DNA of 64,000 bases from Megalobrama amblycephala (GCF_018812025.1 NC_063049.1:40599503-40663502), one strand, 5' to 3'; counted from the first letter of the stretch, positions 36,907 through 49,812 are shown. Numbers and translations are program-made. Notes: generated by a model from the sequence alone, not told the origin.

Positions 36907-37049
36907 TTTTCTGTCGTGACTGTGAAAAATGGCGCCATTGTCATTTATGCTGAATCAAGAACTGTAATAGGAACTCACGATATCGTTCGTGGAAAAAAAA
37001 TGGACGGTAATATAATTTTCGCCTTGGTTGAGAAGGTGAGGGAAGACGA

Positions 37050-38145
37050 CTAGCAAATGTAATAATGTCACTAAATAAACCCACTGCCTTTCGCTCAAAA
37101 TAATCACATACTTTGCTGAGTTTTGTATTTGTTTTTTGTGTAATAATTAACATTATGTTTTAGAGTATGATCACTCGGCTTGTGAATGATTATAACTTGC
37201 ACACAGCCACTTCAAAACTGTTCACGAGCTTCTATGGGTTTGATTTTGGTTGTCATTTGTTGAAATAAATACAAAAATACAGCGTGGTCAAATGGGAAAG
37301 TGAATATTTACAAAGACAACATTAAAACTAGTTACATTTACACGCTTCCAACAAATAAATGGATCAACTTCTGTCAGCTTGTTGAACACATTTATTTTTA
37401 TTTGGGCATTTTCTACCATACGATGGCTGAAGCAGCAGCGCGTGACACTGTTCTCATGGTAACCAGATCAACATTGAACAGAATACTACAAAACTGAAGT
37501 GAAAATACCAAATTATAATTAAATAGGATAAAATATCTTATCCTCCCTGCAAACGATAGCATGAAGAATGTGAATATTTAAGTCCAAAAGGTAAGCAGGT
37601 ATCCATATTCATTTAAGTATCAGCAGACGCAAAACGCTATAAAAGGCGAAACTTTTAAAGTTAAAAAACTAAGTAAGTTATAAAAAACGGTATGTTATGT
37701 AAACGATATAAACACCTTCTGGGTTCTCGATTTTATCGATTTGAGCAACCATAAACGACGTAAAACATGCGAATTTTGAGTTTTTTATATAGGATTCCTA
37801 TATAAAAACTTCTCTACGTAATTAAAGCTGCGACAGTTGAGTGCATGAAGTGTCCAACATTCCACACTTCGTTTTTTCCGTTAATTTAGTGCATCATCCG
37901 GGTATTTAAAGTGCACTTTTTCTTTTTGGAATTTTCAGTGTGAACTCACTACTTGCACTATACTTAAAAACGTCACAGAATAGTGCACAAGTACGCGAAT
38001 GGGGACGCACCGTATAAGAAAAAACTGTCATGTTCACACAGCCCCAACAAACACCGACACAGGAGTGACGTCTGACTAGGAAAATTCCACAACTTACATG
38101 CGTGTAACCATGTTAACAATATTGTCAGGCAAGTTTATTATATTA
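37050..38145. other. AT-rich non-coding stretch within the inserted block
   Basis: No recognisable gene, transposon end or repeat. A few short frames only (for example 37300-37497), without motifs. Confidence 0.3.
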
Positions 38146-38433
38146 CAGGTCCGTAGCCAGCCTATTGAAAGGGGGGGTTCTTTTTTTTCAAAAAGTGGAC
38201 CTTTTTGCAGTTTTTCTCCTCCTTTTGTATTTAATTACGATGTTCAAATACTTAATTTTGGTGACCTTTTATGCACTAATTTGTGCTGGATTAGCTTGTC
38301 TGCTGGTATCTTAACGAGCACGCTTTTTGATGCACCTAAAATATATTTACTGCATTGTTGTCAAATTGCTTCCTCATGTACCACCTTTGTCAGTCCATAC
38401 ACAGTTTATAAGTTTAAAGACCACAGTAACAAC

Positions 38434-39914
38434 CAGAGTACCCCCAGGATCCTCCAAATGAAATTCAAGGCTTTTTAAGACCTTTTTAATACCATTTTAA
38501 ATGAAATTCAATGCCAACTTCATACCCATTCTGACAGAAGTATGAGGGGAAAATGTCAAATCTGTATAAATTTTGAACCCTAGAAAATAATTAATTCGGC
38601 ATATATTTTTATACCTACTATAAATATTTTATTTACCATAGGCCTACTAAATGTAAACAGCAGTGTCTCTCTCATTGTTACAGAGTGTAATATAATTATA
38701 TAGGCTAATACTATGATGTAATTGATGTAATACTACTAATGTAATTGATGTAATACTACTAATATACTAATATAATACTATTAATTGCAATAGTCTGGTG
38801 CAACTTCTCACATCCAACAAGGTGCATGGAATAAAAAAAATTAGTAATTTAGGAACAAAACCAGCAACACTCATAGATGCCATGGAGGGGTCAGAAATAA
38901 ACAAAAAACTGAAGCTATATATATCAACTTTATTTTGCCAAAAAATAAAAATCTCTCATTGTTATTGGTTTTTAATATTTAGTGGAAGTAGGCTGTTTTC
39001 CTTTACTTCATGCTAGCTTAAATAAAATTAAAATCTTGCACTGAACAACACTGTACAGAACAAATACAACCCTTGAATACATTTGTACACTCTTCTGTTT
39101 CTTGACATGGTAGCATCGGACGCGTTTCGGTGATTTAAAACGACGCTCGTGACTTAAAGTCGAGTGCTTTTACTGTAATTTAGGCAAGCGCGCTCATAAT
39201 AGAAGCGACGCGGTTGAGAGCGCGGCTCATGGTTGCATAGCAACGACAGACGCCACGGGAGCGAAAGCGCATTGAAAAGAAGGAGAATGCCGGCGCGGCC
39301 GCGTATGTGACGCGTACTAGAGAATAATAATTATAATAATAATAATAATTTAGCGGGCCGGATTATGTTTTATTTTTGAGATCAGTTGCGGGCCGTAAAT
39401 GGCCCGCGGGCCGGCAGTTTGAGACCACTGGACTAGACTATCACAGAACGCTGACACAATCAGCTACCCAATGATGATTTTCATTCAATCCGAGCATATT
39501 GACTCGTATTACTCGTATAATACTCGTACTCGGCAGAAGTGCTTTATCCGTACCGGATACTTGTTTCAGCCGAGTATCCGGCTCATCTCTAGTAATTTAC
39601 CTCACTTGCCTAGTAACCATAGTAACGGGTGCGCGAGCTTTCGCGCTTACTGCTATGACGTGGAGCGCGAGGTGCACTCAACATTACGCTGCATGAATTT
39701 TTAATTAGCCTATACTAGTAACAGTTCATTTTGTTACGGTATGAACTTAATCCTAGGAAAAGTAAAAAAATAAAAAAAATAAAAATAAGACCTTTGTAAC
39801 GAAATCCAAGACTTTGTATACCAAATTCAAGGCTATTAAGACTTTTTTTTTTTTTAAGACTTTAAGAAAATTTAAGACTTTTTCAATGCTTTTAAGACCC
39901 CGCGGGTACCCTGA
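38434..39914. mobile_element. Decayed hAT-like element nested in the composite
   Basis: The ends 'cagagtacccccaggatcc' and 'gaccccgcgggtaccctg' are imperfect inverted repeats; 'aacaac' occurs on both outer sides, a partial target duplication. Subterminal 'aagacttt' words repeat on both sides. At 39350-39430 lies a further repeat piece ('gcgggccg...tttgagaccactg'). Confidence 0.5.
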
Positions 39915-40181
39915 ACAACAGAATAGATTTAATGAACTTTACTGAAATATTAATAATAATTCTTCTCATCATCATTTCTTGACTCTCTGTCAATGCCTCT
40001 TTGCATTTCCATTGGCTCCAGTCTGCCGGTATTGGCCAATCATAAAAGTCGATATTGCACAGCTAATGTCACTGAATATCCCACTATATTTTATTATTCT
40101 AATTACGCTACGTTTATATGGCTATTATATTATAGACTAATGAGTGGATAAAATATAGAAATACTTTTAATAAAAAAAAAA

Positions 40182-40184
<3 letters not shown>

Positions 40185-40246
<62 letters not shown>
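40185..40246. repeat. (TA)n microsatellite
   Basis: About 30 uninterrupted TA units after an A-rich lead. Confidence 0.9.
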
Positions 40247-42574
40247 AAAATTTTGTATATTTTAAATTTACATGCATAAATCTGGTGCATTCTGAGAGCA
40301 AAATTAAGTGACTAGATCAATGAAAAAAAATTGTTCTCTTGTAAACAATTTTGTGCTATAAAAGTAAGTTATTTATTGGTGATGGTAGGGCAATAATTTA
40401 TTAGTGGGAGCCTGCATCTGTATTTGTGGAGCTAATGGTCACTCTTTGATTTGTTAACCAATCCAGAATGCAAACACACCACTTCATTATAGATAAAAAT
40501 AACAAATTAATAAAAATATATAATCATAAGCTGACCAATAAATAAATAAGTAAACTAGGTGAGTATTCAGCAGCAAAAAGTATTCTAGCCTAATTCTTGG
40601 GAAAGAAAAAAAAGAAAACAAAAAAACTTTGCACAGTAATTTTATAAATCCAAATGTTAATAAAAAGTTTAAAATGACTATTTGTATTCTTATGAAATGG
40701 GAAAAAAACGATTTATATTAATTTATATGTAAATAATTATATGTATATTATTGTAAGATTAAAAGACTCTTTATTTTAAATGTATTGTGCAGCTTTTTAA
40801 TGGGGCAACAAGATATGATAGATACGACAGAACAAAATAGGCTATTAATAATCTTTCAGTGTGCAAAACCATGATAATATGAAACGCTAAAAAACAGCAG
40901 CACAAACCGCTTATGCGCATCCCGGGAGCAGAATGATGCGCTTGAAGCAGTATCGAGTCAGAGCGCGCAGTTGCGCATATTAATCATATGTTTCTTCTCA
41001 CTTTTTTAAATTCCAGTTATTGTGCATGTGACGCCAATTCATAGTCCTTGTGTTGTGCGATCTAACAGACATCCTGTAGCCAATATGATGACATCGTTCA
41101 GAAACAACAATAAACTCCAGCAAGATAAAGTCATTTTATGCAAATCCACAGCCCTTTATCTACATATCAAGTATTATAATGGGAATATATCATATTGGAG
41201 AGTTTTACCGTGCTGACTGCCATTACCGAACGCGACGCGCTGTTTGAGTGCTGAATGATTGACAGCTGTAGCAGAGGGAGACGAGTTTCTGACCGTGAAC
41301 TTAACGATGTAAGTTACATATCCTTCTGTCCCTCACATGAAGCTATGGAATGGCTTCAGATGACTTTGAATATAGTGCACGGAAACTTAATTGCTTCTAG
41401 TCTACTTATTTTGCTCTATGATTCCCACTTTTGCCATATAAAAGAGCGCAATCAGACGGTAATTTAAATATTGCGACCTAATTTCCGTTTCATTTTGAGA
41501 CTGTGGCGGGACAAATTAGAATGTGGCGGGCGGCCACGTGATAGTCAATGTATGGGAAACACTGTATATAGGCATTGATTAAAAAATCTGATGACAAAAA
41601 AAAAAAAAAAAAAACCCGACTTAAATCTGGACCTTTGGCAGTGAGAGGGGGGGTTCGATCGAACCACCCGAACCCCCCCTGTCTACGGGCATGTATTAAT
41701 AATATAGTATCATATATATTTTCATTGTATTAAAGTATTGAGGCAAAACAAAAATGCTAACCTGAAATCCGAAGCGCTGTAGCCATCGATCTGATCGCAA
41801 CCTATTGGTTGGTATACGGTTTTTAAACTTTTTTTAGCGCCTTGTTATTAACGAGACCCATAAGCATATACAGCCATGTAGCTAAACAAGCCAAAATATC
41901 GTTTTTAATAAATACCATTTTGGCGCTCTTTGATGTGTCTTGACCGCTATCGCCTCATCAGTTCAATATGGCGTTATTTTACTGTCAATTGTCGAGAGCA
42001 CATTACTGTGACGCGAGAGCATATCAATGTAATGCGCGAGCGCAAATCTGTCCGCTCGCGCGCGGATTTCCTCTGCTCTCGCGCAAATCTGTCCGCTCGC
42101 GCGCGGATTTCCTTTGCTCTCGCGCAAATCTGGATGCACGCGCTCAAATATACAGTGCTCTCTTATGAACTGCCTCTCCTCTCGCTCAGATATTGCGTGT
42201 GCACGCTCAAACTGTTTCCTGCACGCTCAAACTGCACATGTGGCGCTCACGAATCTCTCCGTGCTCTTGCAGAAATTAATTTGCTTTTGGATTAAACGCT
42301 GTCAAAAGTTATAAACCAATCAGAAGAGACGACTGATCCATGAAAATGCTACATGGAATCTTATTGGCTGAGAGTGAACTGCGCCTGGAATTCTTTCGAC
42401 AAAGATATGTATTTTATTTATTCACAATTTAATAATATTTATCAAATGTAACCTAGTCTAACTGCATCACATTACAGGTCAAACCCCTATTTATCTAAAC
42501 AAACAAACAAAAAATGTTTCTTAAAGTTATTGTGGTCATACGTTTTGTGTTGAATTTTTTTTTTTTTTTAAATA

Positions 42575-42896
42575 GGTAACATTTTACAATAAGGTTTTTA
42601 TTTGTTAACATTAGTTAATGTATTATCTAACATGAACTAACAATGTGCAATACATTACTGTAATTATTAATCTTTGTTAACGTTAAAAATACAGCTGTTT
42701 GTTGGTTGTTTACTTCACAGTGCATTTAATAATGTTAACAAATACAACATTTGATTTTAATAACGTATTAGTAAATGTTGAAATTAACATTAACAAATAT
42801 TAATAAATGCTGAAGAAGAGCAATTCATTATTAGTTAATCAATGTTAACTAATGCAGTTAAATAATGTTAACGCAACCTTATTGTAAAGTATTACC
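42575..42896. mobile_element. MITE 'ggtaacattttacaataag' inside the left arm
   Basis: The ends 'ggtaacattttacaataag' and 'ttattgtaaagtattacc' are inverted, with A/T-rich 'gttaa' words between. Its mirror copy is at 43546-43865, and a short relative is at 61421-61520. Confidence 0.7.
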
Positions 42897-43545
42897 AACA
42901 AATATCTTCTGATTTAAGACCGAACAAGATCAGGGTCAAATCGTCATTCCCTTAATACTTAATGTGGAGATCACATATACCACTATAGTCAATTTCTTTT
43001 GAGGTCTGGAATTAATGATTCTGATACATCAAATACATTTAAACAGTCACTGGTCACCACCTACTGGCAGAACAGTGTAACAACATTAGTTTCAACATTC
43101 ATTTAGCTACTTATTTTAATTGCTGAAATCAGTGTATATTCAGACTATAAATTGTTATTGCAATACTTGCATTATTATTGAATGTTTGCAACACAGATGT
43201 AGCAATAGTATGTTGTTGAAAACACTTTGTGAAGCTGTTTAAAACATATAGCTTACATGACCACTGCTTTCAGCAGCAATGCAAAAGCAGGTTTAAATAT
43301 TCTGGTATGATTGTAATTTCAAAAGGTTTAATAGACAGAACCGAATCGTTGTCATTTAGGAATAAGATCGCGTTCTTTTGCTTAATCGTGCATACACAAG
43401 AGCTTAGGTATTTTTGTATGTCATGTTTTATACCAGACCTCAAAAGAAATTGACTATAGTGGTATATGTGATCTCCACATTAAGTATTAAGGGAATGACG
43501 ATTTGACCCTGATCTTGTTCGGTCTTAAATCAGAAGATGTTTGTT

Positions 43546-43865
43546 GGTAATACTTTACAATAAGGTTGCGTTAACATTATTTAACTGCATTAGTTAACAT
43601 TAACTAATAATGAATTGCTCTTCTTCAGCATTTATTAATATTTGTTAATGTTAATTTCAACATTTACTAATACGTTATTAAAATCAAATGTTGTATTTGT
43701 TAACATTATTAAATGCACTGTGAAGTAAACAACCAACAAACAGCTGTATTTTTAACGTTAACAAAGATTAATAATTACAGTAATGTATATTGCACATTGT
43801 TAGTTCATGTTAGATAATACATTAACTAATGTTAACAAATAAAAACCTTATTGTAAAATGTTACC
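43546..43865. mobile_element. MITE inside the right arm (mirror copy)
   Basis: Inverted counterpart of 42575-42896 within the opposite arm of the fold-back element, nearly identical. Confidence 0.7.
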
Positions 43866-44450
43866 TTTTTTTTTTTTAAAAATTTCAACACAAAACGTAT
43901 GACCACAATAACTTTAAGAAACATTTTTTGTTTGTTTGTTTGTTTAGATAAATAGGGGTTTGACCTGTAATGTGATGCAGTTAGACTAGGTTACATTTGA
44001 TAAATATTATTAAATTGTGAATAAATAAAATACATATCTTTGTCGAAAGAATTCCAGGCGCAGTTCACTCTCAGCCAATAAGATTCCATGTAGCATTTTC
44101 ATGGATCAGTCGTCTCTTCTGATTGGTTTATAACTTTTGACAGCGTTTAATCCAAAAGCAAATTAATTTCTGCAAGAGCACGGAGAGATTCGTGAGCGCA
44201 CATGTGCAGTTTGAGCGCGCAGGACACGTTTGAGCACGCAGGAAACAGTTTGAGCGATATCTGAGCGAGAGGAGAGGCAGTTCATAAGAGAGCACTGTAT
44301 ATTTGAGCGCGCACGTCCAGATTTGCGCGAGAGCAAAGGAAATCCGCGCGCGAGCGGACAGATTTGCGCTCGCGCATTACATTGATATGCTCTCGCGTCA
44401 CAATAATGTGCTCTCGACAAATGACAGTAAAATAACGCCATAGTTCAATA

Positions 44451-45233
44451 GAAGCGGCAGCGTGAAGCTCGCTTGAACTGATCCTCTGCTTTAATACCAG
44501 TTACAGCGCGAAATAAACATAAATGAACTTCTGAAGGTATGTTAAAAGATACAGAACAGCTTAATGAAATCCATATCATGTATTCGCGTAATCAGTGTTT
44601 CAACCGCGGAAAAACGTTAATAAAACAGCTTGTAAACAATGTCACGTAACGTCATATTTAGGCTAACGTTACCTCATTACAAGCATATTCAGTGACCATA
44701 AACTTGTTAGTCAGCTAGAAAAATTAACTCTAGAGAGGAGCATTTAGCTATGCACCATATTAATTATATTTTTTAATGTTCTTCAATAGCCTATATAGCC
44801 TAATGCATGTTTGAATTAATCTGTCATGTTGGCAGCCACCATTTAAAAGTTTTATATTTCAAAAAACTAATTGGAGTAGAAATTATTTTAAAGTGAGTAG
44901 GCCTATTATAACTTTATTATTACAAAAATTTGTTAAGTTTGTATGCAAATCAGTTCATTTTAACTTTCAATATTAATGTAGCCTAGTAACTGATTCCCAT
45001 GTATATTGTACAGCATTAGTTGAGATATTTTTTTCTTGAGAAAATTTGCCATGTACTGATATGATATACAGTATATCCAAAATAACTGATATTGAATCGG
45101 ATTTCAAGTTAGTGAATTGAAATGCATAACTATGATGTCAGACTGGCAGGAAATTGTGTAAAAATAGAAAACAAAGTCCAAACGGGGTGATATTGTGACT
45201 TACTGATAATCCTCATCTTTCCATTATTGTCAC
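44451..45233. other. Non-coding stretch right of the fold-back element
   Basis: AT-rich sequence without motifs that I recognise. No gene is supported. Confidence 0.3.
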
Positions 45234-45722
45234 ACTTTAAAAATGCTGGGTTAAAAGCAACCCAAGTTGGGTTGAGAATGGACATACTCAACGATTGGGT
45301 TGTTTTAACCCAGCACTTGGGTTGTTTGCCCAACCTGGGTAGTTTTATTTAACTTAACTATTGTTTAAAAATGACTGTGGCTGGTCAAAATGAACCCAAA
45401 ATAGGTTGGAAATTAAAAATCACACAATTACTAGAGGCAACAATAATAATCAAAAGGTGATCATTTATTAATAAACAATTTAATAAACGTTATTGTTGAA
45501 TTATTATATTTTAAATAATTTATCATATTAAATTTCTAACATATTTTGGGTTTATTTTAAGCAAGCAATACAGCAATTTTTACACAATAATTGGGTTAAA
45601 TAAAACTACGCAGCACGCTGGGCAAACTTTTAACTCAACCGCTGGGGTAAAATAACCCAATCGCTGGGTTTGTCCATTTTCAACCCAACTTGGGTTGTTT
45701 TTAACCCAGCATTTTGTAGTTG
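45234..45722. mobile_element. Palindromic MITE rich in 'aacccaa/ttgggtt' words
   Basis: The ends 'aaaaatgctgggttaaaagc' and 'gtttttaacccagcatttt' are inverted, and the inner 'caacccaagttgggttg' words are themselves palindromic. About 490 bp, a common fish repeat. Non-coding. Confidence 0.75.
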
Positions 45723-47343
45723 CAACTTGCACTCTTAAATGTGCATTGAAACTTGCCAGCTGATAATGCTCCAGGGACCAAATTCATATAACATCTAAGG
45801 CTATCTTAACTAGTTGAGTTATATGGTGATTGACACTAAACAGTAGAAAATCAGTCCAGTCTCTTCAGCTGTAAATGTCATTGTCTGTTAAAGTCTTGTG
45901 TTGCTTATAATAAATTGACATGTTGATAACACACACATAAGCAGTCTTTCAGAATGCTCTCAATTACAAGTAGCCTAGATCAGATGCATACTATATGCAT
46001 TAGTGAGTGTGGTGGTGCTGATGGGGATGCGTGAGTATGAGGTTGTGAGGGAAAAATCACAGCATACTCACTACAAAAAACTAGACTACACCACTGGCTA
46101 TAACTCCGTTAATCTTGCATGCAATGAATAAAATTATATAAGTTGCATTGACTTCACCAGTCAAAGCTCGACTCAAAAAGTACCAAGTGAATCATTAACT
46201 CACTGACACTGCAAAACAGTATGAAGGATTTTGTAGAAGTTCAATAAAAACAAAAGATACATTTAAAATAAACATGTATGAGGAATAATAATAGTACGTT
46301 TTTCTGTTTCTTTATCTTTTCACATTGGAGAATTGTGCACGTGGGTGATTAAGAAATGGTCAGATTCGTGAACGAATCGTTTTGATTCGAATCTTCAGAA
46401 TCAGTTGAACCGGTTCATACGAATCGGGCTGAATCGGTCAGAGCAGTGCTGCCAATTTAGCAATTTTGTCGCTAGATTTAGCAGAGTCAACAATTCACTA
46501 AAGCGTTTATAAGCATGTCCGATTGAAATTAGCCGAGAAGCAGCAAGTGAACTTATGGTAAGAAACAATATAAAACAATCATTAAAGTACTTTGATTTTG
46601 AATAGGCCTACTAAGAGGGGTGAACTTATGATTTGACCGATGTGACGAAAAGAATAATTAAAAAGTAATAAAATAAAAAGTACTGCGATGTTGTAACTAC
46701 AACTTGATTTTATCAACGCAAATATGAAATAGAGTTGATTTTAATAAATGTCACTTAATTATTATAACGTGCAAAAATGTTTATTCGAGAGTTGTGCATT
46801 ATTGCTGTTTATTGTAAACGAATTATTTTTATGAGCAGAATCGTGGCTGCAACAAATTGAACTGGGGCGCATGAAATTACAAGAAACGTATTTAAAAAAA
46901 CGTAATATCTGCTTATGTTTATTATTATTTATTAACTTATTTATTGAAACTGTTTACGTTGGATATCTGGACTACGTGATTGCGAATTGACGTAAAAGAA
47001 CAGCTCAGTTTGTTCTGAACCTGTTCTGTCCAAATGAATTGTTTGAAAGAACCGATTACCGAAAATGAGTCGGATCTCACTTCACTAATAGGAATGGGGC
47101 GTGTACATGAATGCGACGTCAACAACTTTTACACTGTCCTGTTGATGCATCGGAAAGAATAAAAGAAACTAAGCTAACGTTGTTGCAACATCAAAATGTT
47201 ATTATAAGAAAACGCACGATCAATAGGCCTACTTGAAAACGCCCTGACAGAAATCTTTTGCAAACAGCATGCATTTACTAAAGAGTTTTCTCACTGTAAC
47301 GTCTTGCAAAACAGTCTACAAACCGCACGTATAGGCTACTCAC

Positions 47344-47400
47344 CGTTTCTTTATAAGTCAGCTTTATAAGATATCTGTTTCTATCTGATCTCTGTTGTTC
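47344..47400 (-). other. Candidate 5' noncoding exon of array copy C
   Basis: Conserved minus-strand donor gtgagt, GT at 47343-47342. If spliced to the acceptor before the ATG at 35890, the intron would be about 11.4 kb. Confidence 0.45.
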
Positions 47401-47476
47401 TTCCTAACCGCTTTGTATCTGCACCGGTTAACTGAGTTAAGTGTGTGCAATTATGTAATAAGTGTTCCGTGCTGCT

Positions 47477-47491
47477 CCTGCAGGGGGCGCT
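47477..47491. promoter_or_regulatory. CTCF-like motif upstream of copy C
   Basis: CCTGCAGGGGGCGCT, the third identical copy, in the same position relative to the noncoding exon donor. Confidence 0.4.
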
Positions 47492-47629
47492 GAATGATCA
47501 GAAAGGAGAGTTTCCTTCCTTCCACAATTCTCTGAGTTTGGCAGTCGCAGTGGGAAGGTCAGGTAAAACACCAGAGATTACTGTCTCTCATTTCTCTCTT
47601 GCATTTTTCTTAAAGCTGCAAAGCAGCTT

Positions 47630-49812
47630 CACTGTAAAAATTATTTTCATGATTTATCACAACATTTTCACACAAATCAACTTAGATAATTAATGTGGTT
47701 CAGATAACACAATATTTTGAGTTTCTGTTGATTAAAGGTGCAATATGTAAGAAATTTGCAGTAAAATATCCAAAAAACACTAGGCCAGTGTTATATATTT
47801 TGTTCACTTGAGTACTTACAATATCCCAAATGTTTCCAACTATTTGTAAATCGTGAGAAAATTGCAATTTTAACCAAGGCTCCGGGACATGTGAGGAGTC
47901 GCCTGTCAATTGCGTCATACCCGCGTTACCCTCGGTTTCCCGTTTTATTTTGTAGAAACCATGGAAACACCAAAGACGCTGGGTGCCATAGAATGGAAAA
48001 TTGAATTTACCTTGGCATAGGTAAATAACAAGAGTTCAGTACATGGAAATGACATACAGTGAGTCTCAAACTCCATTGTTTCCTCCTTCTTATGTAAATC
48101 TCATTTGTTTAAAAGACCTCCAAAGAACAGGCGAATCTCAACATAACACCGACTGTTACGTAACTGTCAGGATCATTAATATGTACACCCCCAATATTTG
48201 CATATGCCAGCTCATGTTCAAGGCATTAGACAAGGGCAGGACGTCTGGATGTGCACAGCTGAATCATCAGACTAGGTAAGCAAGCAAAGACAATAGCGAA
48301 AAATAGCAGATGGAGCAATAATAACTGACATGATCCATGATATCATGATATTTTTAGTGATATTTGTAAATTGTCTTTCTAAATGTTTTGTTAGCATGTT
48401 GCTAATGTACTGTTAAATGCGGTTAAAGTTACCATAGTTTATTACTGTATTCACGGAGACAAGAGCCGTCGCTATTTTAATTATTAAACACTTGCAGTCT
48501 GTATAATTCATAAACACAACTTCATTCTTTATAAATCTCTCCAACAGTGTAGCATTAGCCCGTTAGCCATGGAGCATAGCCTCAAACTCATTCAGAATCA
48601 AATGTAAACATCCAAATAAATGCTATACTCACATGATCCGATGCATGCAAGCAGCATGCATGACGAACACTTTGTAAAGATCCATTTTGAGGGTTATATT
48701 AGCTGTGTGAACTTTGTTTATGCAATGATAGAGTCGAGAGCTCGGGAGGGGGCGGAGAGCGCGAGGAATTAAAGGGGCCGCAGCCTGAATCAGCGCATTT
48801 CTAATGATGCCCCAAAATAGGCAGTTACAAAAATTCATAAAAAAAAATCTATGGGGTATTTTGAGCTGAAACTTCACAGACACATTCAGGGGACACCTTA
48901 GACTTATATTACATCTTGTAAAAAATGTTCTAGGGCACCATTAATAATTACATGTTTTTATAGACAAGGGAAGAACTGTTTTGATATATTTATAGACAGA
49001 AAACTAATTATTGTTATATAGCTCAACATGTTTAGTCTTATTGTTTAAATCAAATTTTCTTGATTTTTTGTGAGTACCATGCTTTACCATGCAGTTTTTC
49101 AGATGCAGCTTTATTTTTAGTAACAGTAATACAGAATTTTCTCCATTATAAAATACGTTTTAAAATTAATTGCATGCCATTTATCAACACAAGCCATCCA
49201 GCATTTAATATGATATTCTAAAATCGATCTATCTTACTGCAGTGTGTAACAGTGTCTCAAAGCAGCCACCGAGCGAATGCACAGAGTAACGTTATAACAT
49301 TTTCATCACACTCAAATGTATCTAATATGATAAACAGAGCTGCGTCACCTCATACTCATGACCGGAAAAGCGGAAGCGGTGCCGGCGACTGTGTCATAAT
49401 AAAAGTCCCGCTGCTCGTGAGGCGTGAGTTGCGCAATCGCTCCAGTGGCCTCGTTCAGCTCCACAACACTCGCTCCTGCTCTGCTTCATACTACAGTAAC
49501 GTTAATAATCGCATGAACATGATTTCTGCCAGAGTCCTATCCTGATTATTTTCCACCGGCTGTGAGGTGAAGACCACATGTCCCAAAATTCTGTGCTCAA
49601 ACTTGGTGTCATCAAGCTACGCCTTTGTTTTGAATAGGCCTCTAGCGACCTCTAGCGGACAGAAATCTTACATATTGCACCTTTAAACCAATCGCCTTCA
49701 TTGTATTAACTCAAATTTTTAATTTCAATGAACTCAATAATTTTTTGTGGCAACCAGGTAACTTACTTTTTTAAGTTAAACCAACAATTCTTTTTTTTTT
49801 TTTTTTACAGTG
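47630..49812. mobile_element. 'cactgtaaaaa' MITE split by a nested MITE
   Basis: The outer ends 'cactgtaaaaattat' (47630) and 'tttttttacagtg' (49812) are inverted. Most of the length is the nested element 47734-49685. Confidence 0.6.
47734..49685. mobile_element. 1.95-kb MITE with 'aaaggtgcaatatgtaag' ends
   Basis: Inverted ends 'aaaggtgcaatatgtaag' and 'cttacatattgcaccttt'. Shares ends and inner segments with 31118-31972. It contains a partial copy of the dispersed 'gagctgaaacttcacagac' repeat at 48850-48945. Frames within it (for example 48043-48279, 49252-49545) lack any motif. Confidence 0.7.

Larger units (their letters stand above)
38146..41690. mobile_element. Composite element bounded by inverted 'ccgtag...gggggg' ends
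   Basis: The left border 'ggtccgtagccagcc' followed by a G run (38150-38180) faces a right border with a C run and 'ctgtctacgggcatg' (41676-41693), roughly inverted. The inside includes the hAT-like element at 38434-39914 and long AT tracts (40190-40245). No transposase frame was found. The boundaries are approximate. Confidence 0.45.
41968..44441. mobile_element. Fold-back element with about 1-kb inverted arms
   Basis: The left arm (41968 to about 43015) and right arm (about 43430-44441) are inverted copies with only a few differences. The ends read 'atggcgttattttactgtca' and its complement, and an exact 8-bp duplication, agttcaat, flanks the element (41960-41967, 44442-44449). The spacer of about 415 bp is unique. 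The arm tips are rich in CpG and 'gcgcgagcg' words. The left tip has a 41-bp tandem step (42044, 42085, 42126) that is single in the right arm. Both arms carry the same inner MITE. It is non-coding; the reading frames over the arms (41930-42295, 44163-44441) are symmetrical by-products. Such size and an 8-9 bp duplication fit hAT- or Mutator-like families. Confidence 0.8.
35985..46158. other. 10.2-kb block inserted between copy C exon 1 and its 5' region
   Basis: Copies A and B run directly from 'agatgagagaga' (just 5' of coding exon 1) into 'gtcaaag...gactca'. In C these two words are at about 35984 and 46159, with this block between. It consists largely of nested, palindromic, non-coding transposon material, described piece by piece. 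Confidence 0.7.
46159..47629 (-). promoter_or_regulatory. Detached 5' region of array copy C
   Basis: Colinear with the region upstream of coding exon 1 in copies A (13205-13550 and 16880-17885) and B (24660-25955). It includes the shared 'gaaccggttcatac'-type words, the noncoding exon donor and the CTCF-like motif. In C it lies about 10 kb away from coding exon 1. Confidence 0.6.

Noticed and set aside
41930..44441. Repeated Arg/Ala/Ser-rich frames in the fold-back arms
   Set aside because: They arise from CpG-rich short repeats in inverted arms, have no domain, and occur symmetrically on both strands.
48629..48883. Minus-strand frame and others in 47.7-49.7 kb as possible small genes
   Set aside because: They fall inside a MITE with inverted ends, have no motif and no splice logic.
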